A DNA stretch of 64,000 nucleotides. Source: Pseudidiomarina woesei (GTDB lineage: Bacteria; Pseudomonadota; Gammaproteobacteria; Enterobacterales; Alteromonadaceae). A program made the translations under genes and the position numbers. Below, piece by piece: positions 58,930 through 64,000 of the stretch (positions within the stretch are counted from its first letter, which is position 1; each line of letters opens with the position of its first letter). The stretch spans positions 62,001 through 126,000 of the forward strand of contig NZ_LIPW01000003.1 of NCBI RefSeq assembly GCF_001418345.1. Reading direction: 5' to 3'. Below the pieces are notes generated by a model. It saw only the letters and a program-made list of their open reading frames with translations. It was not told the origin of the DNA and ran no database searches.

Positions 58930-60575
58930 TTGGGCTTTAGCATTTCCCGAATCACTTTCTTATCAATTTTACCAACGCTGGTGCGTGGAATTTCATCCAC
59001 AACTTTCACGGTGTCTGGCAAGTACCACTTTTCGATAAGGCCTTTGTCAATATACTGCTGCATGTGCGCAACCACGGCGTCGCGGTCCACCGAAGCGCCA
59101 GCGCGGGCGGTAACGATGGCGTGCGGGCGCTCGCCCCACTCGTCGTCAGGCAGGCCAATAACGGCAGCAAGTTCAATGTCAGGGTGTTTGCTGATTAAGT
59201 TTTCAATGTCGAGTGACGACACCCACTCGCCGCCCGTTTTAATAACGTCTTTAATGCGGTCGCGAATTTGCAGGGTATAGGTGCTATCAATGGTACCAAC
59301 GTCACCGGTGTGCATCCAACCGTTAGCCCATAACTCTTCGCTTTTCTCAGGCTCGTTTAAGTAGCCCTGCGTTAGCCATGGTGTGCGTACCACTACTTCG
59401 CCCATGGCTTCACCGTCATGCGGTAAGAAACGGCCATTGCTGTCGATAATACGCATGTTCACGAATGGCACTGGGCGGCCGGTTTTAATGCGTTCGGCCA
59501 CTTGTTGGTCGTGCGCGAATTCATCAGCGTTTAACGGCATCCAGGTGGTGCTTAGCAGCGGACAAGTTTCCGACATACCGTAGCCGGTGTAAATTTGAAT
59601 GCCGCGTTCAAGCGCTGCGCTGGCAAGGCCTGCCGTTAAAGCGCTACCGCCAATAAGCACCTGCCAACCACTAAAATCAATGGCTTTGGCTTTTTCGCTA
59701 CTGAGCACCATTTGCAATATCGTTGGTACGCAGTGCGAGAAGGTCACTTTCTCGGTCATAAACAACTTCAACAAGGTTGCTGGCTCGTAACGACCTGGGT
59801 ACACCTGTTTTAAGCCCATCATGGTGGCCACATAAGGCACCCCCCATGCATGCACGTGGAACATTGGCGTAATGGGCATGTACACACTGGAGGCTTGCAT
59901 TAGCTGCATGTTGTCATTCATTGACGTGGTCGCGGCCAGTGTCATGGTGTGTAGCACTAATTGGCGGTGTGAGAAGTACACGCCTTTTGGGTTGCCCGTG
60001 GTGCCGGTGGTGTAGAAGGTGGTGGCAATCGCGTTTTCATCAAAATCAGGGAAATCAAACTCTGGCAGCGCGCCTTTTAACAACGATTCATATTCGCCCA
60101 TAGTTTTTAACGGCGCTTCTGCTGGGGTGTCACTATCGCTTAATTGCATATATTTTTCTACGGTAACTAGCTCATGTTTAACCTGGGCTAATAACGGCAG
60201 AAAATCATCATGAGCCAATACCAATTTGTCTTCGGCATGGTTCATGGTGTAAACAATTTGCTCAGGCGCCAAGCGCACGTTCACAGTGTGTAGTACCGCG
60301 CCAATCATGGGTATGGCGAAAAAACATTCCAAATAACGCGGGGTGTCCCAATCAAGCACGGCAACCACGTCACCAGCTTTCACGCCCGCTTCGGTGAGCA
60401 CGTTAGCAAGCCGGCAAACTCGCTCATTAAACTCTTGGTAGCTATAACGTTTGCCGTTGTTACCGCCAACAATTTCGTTATCGCCGGCGTAGCGCTGGCT
60501 AGACAACAGCAATTGTTTAATTAACAGCGGATATTGGTACGCCTCTTCGGTTGGTTTAAGTAGTTTTACCGGCAT
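58926..60575 (-). CDS. Acyl-CoA synthetase (AMP-forming, medium/long-chain)
   Basis: This 549-aa adenylate-forming enzyme activates a fatty acid to acyl-CoA with ATP. Motifs are TTFYTTGTTGNPKGVYFSH (P-loop), YGMSETCPLL, GWMHTGDVGTID, IRDRIKDVIKTGGEWVSSLDIEN and the C-terminal Lys in TSVGKIDKK. The sequence resembles AlkK-type medium-chain ligases. No regulator site is seen. It is upstream of nothing in its own direction and ends against the M20 gene. Confidence 0.92.
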   Translation of the reverse strand: MPVKLLKPTEEAYQYPLLIKQLLLSSQRYAGDNEIVGGNNGKRYSYQEFNERVCRLANVLTEAGVKAGDVVAVLDWDTPRYLECFFAIPMIGAVLHTVNVRLAPEQIVYTMNHAEDKLVLAHDDFLPLLAQVKHELVTVEKYMQLSDSDTPAEAPLKTMGEYESLLKGALPEFDFPDFDENAIATTFYTTGTTGNPKGVYFSHRQLVLHTMTLAATTSMNDNMQLMQASSVYMPITPMFHVHAWGVPYVATMMGLKQVYPGRYEPATLLKLFMTEKVTFSHCVPTILQMVLSSEKAKAIDFSGWQVLIGGSALTAGLASAALERGIQIYTGYGMSETCPLLSTTWMPLNADEFAHDQQVAERIKTGRPVPFVNMRIIDSNGRFLPHDGEAMGEVVVRTPWLTQGYLNEPEKSEELWANGWMHTGDVGTIDSTYTLQIRDRIKDVIKTGGEWVSSLDIENLISKHPDIELAAVIGLPDDEWGERPHAIVTARAGASVDRDAVVAHMQQYIDKGLIEKWYLPDTVKVVDEIPRTSVGKIDKKVIREMLKPN

Positions 60576-60611
60576 AATGAATCCTTGTTGTTCTGTATTT
60601 TTATTTATTGG

Positions 60612-62135
60612 TTACCACTTACGCGTCACTTCATAAATATCGGTACGACGGTCTTTTAGGTTCGTTACCGAGCCTTCATGATGTAAATAACGTAGCTCGT
60701 CCAAGTTTAGATCGGAGAAAATAAGTTGTTCGGTATTTGGCGTGGTTTCGGCCAAAATTGCATCATAGGGGAAGGCAAAGTCCGACGGAGAAAACACCGC
60801 TGACTGCGCATATTGCACATCTAAGCTTTCCACTTGCGGTAAGTTACCCACACTGCCACAGGTGACCACATAACATTCGTTTTCAACCGCACGGGCTTGA
60901 GCACAGTGGCGGACGCGCAAATAGGCGTTGCGCGTGTCGGTCCAAAACGGTACGAACAAGATCTCGAGGCCTTCGTCGGCCATAAGGCGGCCCAGCTCTG
61001 GAAACTCGACGTCATAACAAATCAAAATACCCACTTTGCCCGCGTCGGTGTCAAACACCTGTACGTGGTCGCCACCTTCAATAACCCAATCGCGCTTTTC
61101 GTGCGGGGTGACATGAATTTTACGCTGCTCTTCTATGGTACCGTCGCGACGACACAAGTACGACACGTTATAAATCACATCGTCTTCGTTCAGTGGCATA
61201 GAACCGGTAATAATATTGATGTTGTAGCTAACCGCCATTTGTGACATTTCGCGCTTAAAGCGCTCAGTAAAGCCGGCCAAAAAGCGAATCGCGTCTTTTT
61301 GTTGGCTTTGGTCGGTGAGGCCCATTAATGGCGCATTGAAAAACTCAGGGAATACTGCAAAGTCGCTTTGATAGTTCGACATGGCGTCGACAAAGTACTC
61401 CACTTGGCGCAGCATTTCTTCTACTGAGTCAATTTCGCGCATTTGCCATTGCACAGCACCAATACGTACGTTACGAATGCGCGAGCCAAGAATGTTATCT
61501 GAAGGCTCATACAAAAAGTTATCCCACTCAAGCAAGGTAGCAAAGCCGACCGAACGCTTGTCTTCGGGTAGGTATTTACCAAGCAAACGCTTCACGGTGA
61601 AGTCGTTAGCTAACTGAAAGGTCAGAATAGGGTCATATATTTCACGGCGGTGTACCGCTTCAATATATTGGCCGGGGGTCATTTCGTCGGCGTATTTGTG
61701 AAAGTTCACAATACGCCCACCGGCTAAAATAGCCTTCAAATTAGACTGGCGGCATAGCTCTTTGCGAGCATCGTACAAACGTCGGCCTAAGCGAAAGCCG
61801 CGGTAGTCTGGGTGAATCAATACATCTAACCCGTAAATGGCATCGCCTTTGCGGTCATTTAATATATTCTCGCGGGCATCCATTAAGTCGTCATAGGTAT
61901 GCGGGTTACTAAAGCGGGCGTATTTCACTTTCACCGTCAGCGCCACGCCAACCAACTGGCCATTGTCTTCTAAACAAATTTGGCCCTCTGGAAATTCTTT
62001 AATTAATTTTTGAATGGTGTGCTCGCCCCAAGCCCCGCCAATATCGGGGTAAACCTTGTCCATCAAGGCTTTTAATTGCGGGTAATCGTCGGTGCGAAGA
62101 TTACGTAACTGTAAATGCAGATCATCCGGGCTCAT
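60612..62135 (-). CDS. GNAT acetyltransferase-nitrilase fusion protein
   Basis: This 507-aa two-domain protein starts at the ATG 62135 (AAAGGA, 5 nt spacing). The N-terminal GNAT domain (about 1-200) shows GLDVLIHPDYRGFRLGRRLYDARKEL (acetyl-CoA loop). The C-terminal nitrilase/CN-hydrolase domain (about 220-500) has the triad Glu in VFPEFFNAPLM, Lys in RKIHVTPHEKRDW and Cys in GILICYDVEFPELG. Such fusions are common but their substrate is unknown; the nitrilase half resembles amidases. It is divergent from the NhaC-type gene, sharing an upstream region with a MetJ-like operator. Confidence 0.88.
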   Translation of the reverse strand: MSPDDLHLQLRNLRTDDYPQLKALMDKVYPDIGGAWGEHTIQKLIKEFPEGQICLEDNGQLVGVALTVKVKYARFSNPHTYDDLMDARENILNDRKGDAIYGLDVLIHPDYRGFRLGRRLYDARKELCRQSNLKAILAGGRIVNFHKYADEMTPGQYIEAVHRREIYDPILTFQLANDFTVKRLLGKYLPEDKRSVGFATLLEWDNFLYEPSDNILGSRIRNVRIGAVQWQMREIDSVEEMLRQVEYFVDAMSNYQSDFAVFPEFFNAPLMGLTDQSQQKDAIRFLAGFTERFKREMSQMAVSYNINIITGSMPLNEDDVIYNVSYLCRRDGTIEEQRKIHVTPHEKRDWVIEGGDHVQVFDTDAGKVGILICYDVEFPELGRLMADEGLEILFVPFWTDTRNAYLRVRHCAQARAVENECYVVTCGSVGNLPQVESLDVQYAQSAVFSPSDFAFPYDAILAETTPNTEQLIFSDLNLDELRYLHHEGSVTNLKDRRTDIYEVTRKW

Positions 62136-62222
62136 AGACATCCTTTGTGCTTCTGTGTACAACTTGAGTTAAGGGCTTTATTTAAAGTAAGCGTTCTGCG
62201 CGGCGCTTGCAACGTCAACATA

Positions 62223-62246
62223 AGACATATAAACTTCTGGACGTCT
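62223..62246. promoter_or_regulatory. MetJ operator: three tandem met boxes
   Basis: Three adjacent 8-mers read AGACATAT, AAACTTCT and GGACGTCT; compared with the met box consensus AGACGTCT they match at 6, 6 and 7 of 8 positions. MetJ binds tandem 8-bp boxes, so the arrangement is diagnostic. The site lies 24 bp before the ATG of the NhaC-type gene. Confidence 0.82.
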
Positions 62247-62269
62247 AAATATAACTAGCAAGGAATTTT

Positions 62270-63595
62270 ATGACTCAATCAGCCAGTGCCAAGGCGCTTC
62301 TGCCGCTTGGTTTATTTCTTACGCTGTTTCTCGGAACCGGGATCTACTTTCAGCTAGCCGGGGTCGATTACGCGTTTTATCAGCTTGCCAGCCCTGTGGC
62401 TATATTACCGGCCATTATTTTGGGTGTGCTGTTAAGCAAGCAGGCTTTTGAAGAACGTATTGATACCTTTGTAGCCGGCGTTGGCGAGCGCAATATTGTC
62501 ACCATGTGCATGATTTACTTGCTGGCTGGGGCGTTCTCGACAGTTGCCGCGGCAACGGGCGGCGTTGATGCCATGGTCGCTTTAGGCTTGAATGTCATTC
62601 CGCCGCAATTTTTGCTACCTGGCTTATTTATCATTGCCGCAGTGGTATCAACTGCCATGGGTACATCAATGGGCACCTTGGCGGCATTAGCCCCAGTGGC
62701 ATTGGGTTTAGGCCAAGCGGCAGAAATCGATCTTGCCCTACTGGCTGGGGTACTGGTGAGTGGCGCCATGTTTGGTGATAACTTGTCATTTATTTCCGAT
62801 ACCACCATTGCCGCGACCCGCACACAAGGTTGTGAAATGAGCGACAAATTCAAAGCCAACTTGAAAATTGCCTTGCCAGCTGCGGCGATAACGTTAATTT
62901 GGCTATTTACTTACAATACCGGCGCTGTACCACCTAAAATTCCTGAAGCTAACTTATGGTTAAGCCTGCCGTATTTTTTCATTATTGTGTTGGCTGTTTT
63001 GGGCTTGAACGTATTCGCGGTGCTTACGCTGGGTATTATTTTAGCCGCAGCCTTTGGCATGTTTACCGTTGGTTATGAGTGGGTAGCATTTAGCAAAGAC
63101 ATCTACGAAGGCTTTACCAGTATGCAAGAAATTTTCTTGCTGTCGTTACTTATTGGCGGCTTGTCGGCGCTTATTCGCCAGCAAGGCGGCTTGGCCTTCT
63201 TGGCCAACACAGTGGCTGGAGCAACCAAGCGTTTATTTAAGCACAAGCAACAGCGTGCCGCATTTGGTGTGGCGGCTCTAACCGGCTTAACTAACTTTGC
63301 CGTAGCGAACAACACGGTAACCATTTTGCTCTCTGGCGAAGTGAGTAAACAACTGGCTGAAGACGGTAACTTAGCGCCGCGTCAAAGCGCGAGCTTGCTA
63401 GATATTTTTGCTTGTGTGGTGCAAGGTGCGCTGCCTTATGGAGCGCAAGCATTACTTATGGGAGCTAGCTTCGGCTTATCGCCGCTAGATGTCAGTATTC
63501 ACACTGGGTACTGTTTTATTTTGGCAGGGGTGGCCATTGCCATGATCATCTGGCGCAAGCCTTTAGAGGCCCGCACCAGCGAAGCAACAGCTTAG
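62270..63595 (+). CDS. metT: NhaC-family transporter, probable methionine transporter MetT
   Basis: This 441-aa membrane protein has about 11-12 helices. It belongs to the NhaC Na+/H+ antiporter-like family: [56 protein letters not shown] and [26 protein letters not shown]. NhaC-type proteins under MetJ or S-box control were predicted to be methionine transporters (MetT). The three met boxes just upstream support that here over a plain antiporter role. AAGGAA is upstream. Its stop is interlocked with the ridA stop. Confidence 0.85.
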   Translation: MTQSASAKALLPLGLFLTLFLGTGIYFQLAGVDYAFYQLASPVAILPAIILGVLLSKQAFEERIDTFVAGVGERNIVTMCMIYLLAGAFSTVAAATGGVDAMVALGLNVIPPQFLLPGLFIIAAVVSTAMGTSMGTLAALAPVALGLGQAAEIDLALLAGVLVSGAMFGDNLSFISDTTIAATRTQGCEMSDKFKANLKIALPAAAITLIWLFTYNTGAVPPKIPEANLWLSLPYFFIIVLAVLGLNVFAVLTLGIILAAAFGMFTVGYEWVAFSKDIYEGFTSMQEIFLLSLLIGGLSALIRQQGGLAFLANTVAGATKRLFKHKQQRAAFGVAALTGLTNFAVANNTVTILLSGEVSKQLAEDGNLAPRQSASLLDIFACVVQGALPYGAQALLMGASFGLSPLDVSIHTGYCFILAGVAIAMIIWRKPLEARTSEATA

Positions 63596-63984
63596 TTGGT
63601 GCTTGGCAGCTCCATAACACCATCAATTTCAATTTGCGCGCCCTTTGGCAACGCTTTCACGCCAATTGCGGCGCGCGCTGGGTATGGCGTACGGAAAAAC
63701 TCCGCCATCACTTCGTTCACAACAGGAAAGTTGCCTAAATCAGTTAAATAAATCTGCACTTTGATCATGTCTTGCAATTCGCCACCCGCAGCTTCACAAA
63801 CCGCGCTTAAGTTTTTAAACACTTGCACCGCCTGCGCACGAAACTCTTCACTAACAAATTCCATAGTTTCTGGTACTAACGGAATTTGGCCCGACAAATA
63901 AACCGTGGTGCCAATTTTTACCGCTTGTGAATAGGTGCCAATAGCGGCTGGGGCTTTTTCAGTGCTAATAATGACTTTTGACAT
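63592..63984 (-). CDS. ridA: RidA family enamine/imine deaminase
   Basis: RidA hydrolyses reactive 2-aminoacrylate and related enamines released by PLP enzymes. The 130-aa protein shows [51 protein letters not shown], and [24 protein letters not shown] with the conserved Arg. Its length and motifs fit the archetypal RidA. The 3' end overlaps the NhaC-type gene by four bases. Confidence 0.95.
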   Translation of the reverse strand: MSKVIISTEKAPAAIGTYSQAVKIGTTVYLSGQIPLVPETMEFVSEEFRAQAVQVFKNLSAVCEAAGGELQDMIKVQIYLTDLGNFPVVNEVMAEFFRTPYPARAAIGVKALPKGAQIEIDGVMELPSTN

Positions 63985-64000
63985 AATGAATTCCTAAATA

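Overview
The window is chromosomal DNA of a gammaproteobacterium. Gene order and protein types point to the Alteromonadales, most plausibly the Idiomarinaceae (Idiomarina or Pseudidiomarina). That is an inference from trxA/rhlB/ppx next to rho, fre-ubiD, ubiEJB-tatABC-tatD-hemB, recCBD, several secreted peptidases and hydrolases, TonB and Na+-type transport, and a mid-range GC content. I saw no rRNA, tRNA, CRISPR array, insertion sequence or prophage. Most of the window is ordinary, densely packed core genome.

Layout. 0.2-12.9 kb: glutathione reductase, a Tag-like glycosylase with a small lipoprotein, a DUF3300 protein with a proline/arginine repeat tail, NADP-glutamate dehydrogenase, a secreted ExeM-type nuclease, a DUF488 + 2OG-Fe oxygenase pair, OsmC, malic enzyme and an unknown envelope protein. 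13-18.4 kb: a divergent pair of an atypical NRAMP-family transporter and a tandem universal stress protein, Ogt, a WYL-type regulator with a palindrome upstream, two small envelope genes (one apparently truncated), a MaoC hydratase, and a decayed N-terminal piece of a sulfide:quinone-reductase-like flavoprotein. 18.4-30.5 kb: a lipoprotein of the penicillin/AHL acylase family, then recC-recB-recD-arfB reading leftward with overlapping ends. 30.6-33.1 kb: a lipoprotein phosphatase-like protein, TrhO, Dps and a DUF3185 protein.

33.1-38.1 kb: an MFS transporter, then a thiamine salvage operon (TonB-dependent receptor, PnuT-type permease, thiamine-kinase-like protein) behind a clear TPP riboswitch. 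38.1-45.5 kb: fre-ubiD, a membrane-anchored EEP-fold protein, and the rho / trxA / rhlB / ppx cluster. 45.5-54 kb: one leftward run ubiE-ubiJ-ubiB-tatA-tatB-tatC-(unknown)-tatD-diguanylate cyclase-hemB, with gaps of 17 bp or less and several overlaps. 54-64 kb: trmH-recG, a pseudouridine synthase, a secreted M20 amidohydrolase, an acyl-CoA ligase, a GNAT-nitrilase fusion, an NhaC-family transporter behind three tandem MetJ-like boxes (so probably the methionine transporter MetT), and RidA.

I found no clearly undescribed multi-gene system. The most informative observations are the MetJ-box array before the NhaC-type gene, the TPP-controlled thiamine uptake operon, the sulfide:quinone reductase relic, the NRAMP-like transporter lacking the canonical metal-binding motifs, and the WYL regulator palindrome. 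Start sites were moved from the longest reading frame whenever a Shine-Dalgarno sequence, signal peptide or neighbouring stop favoured a shorter one.
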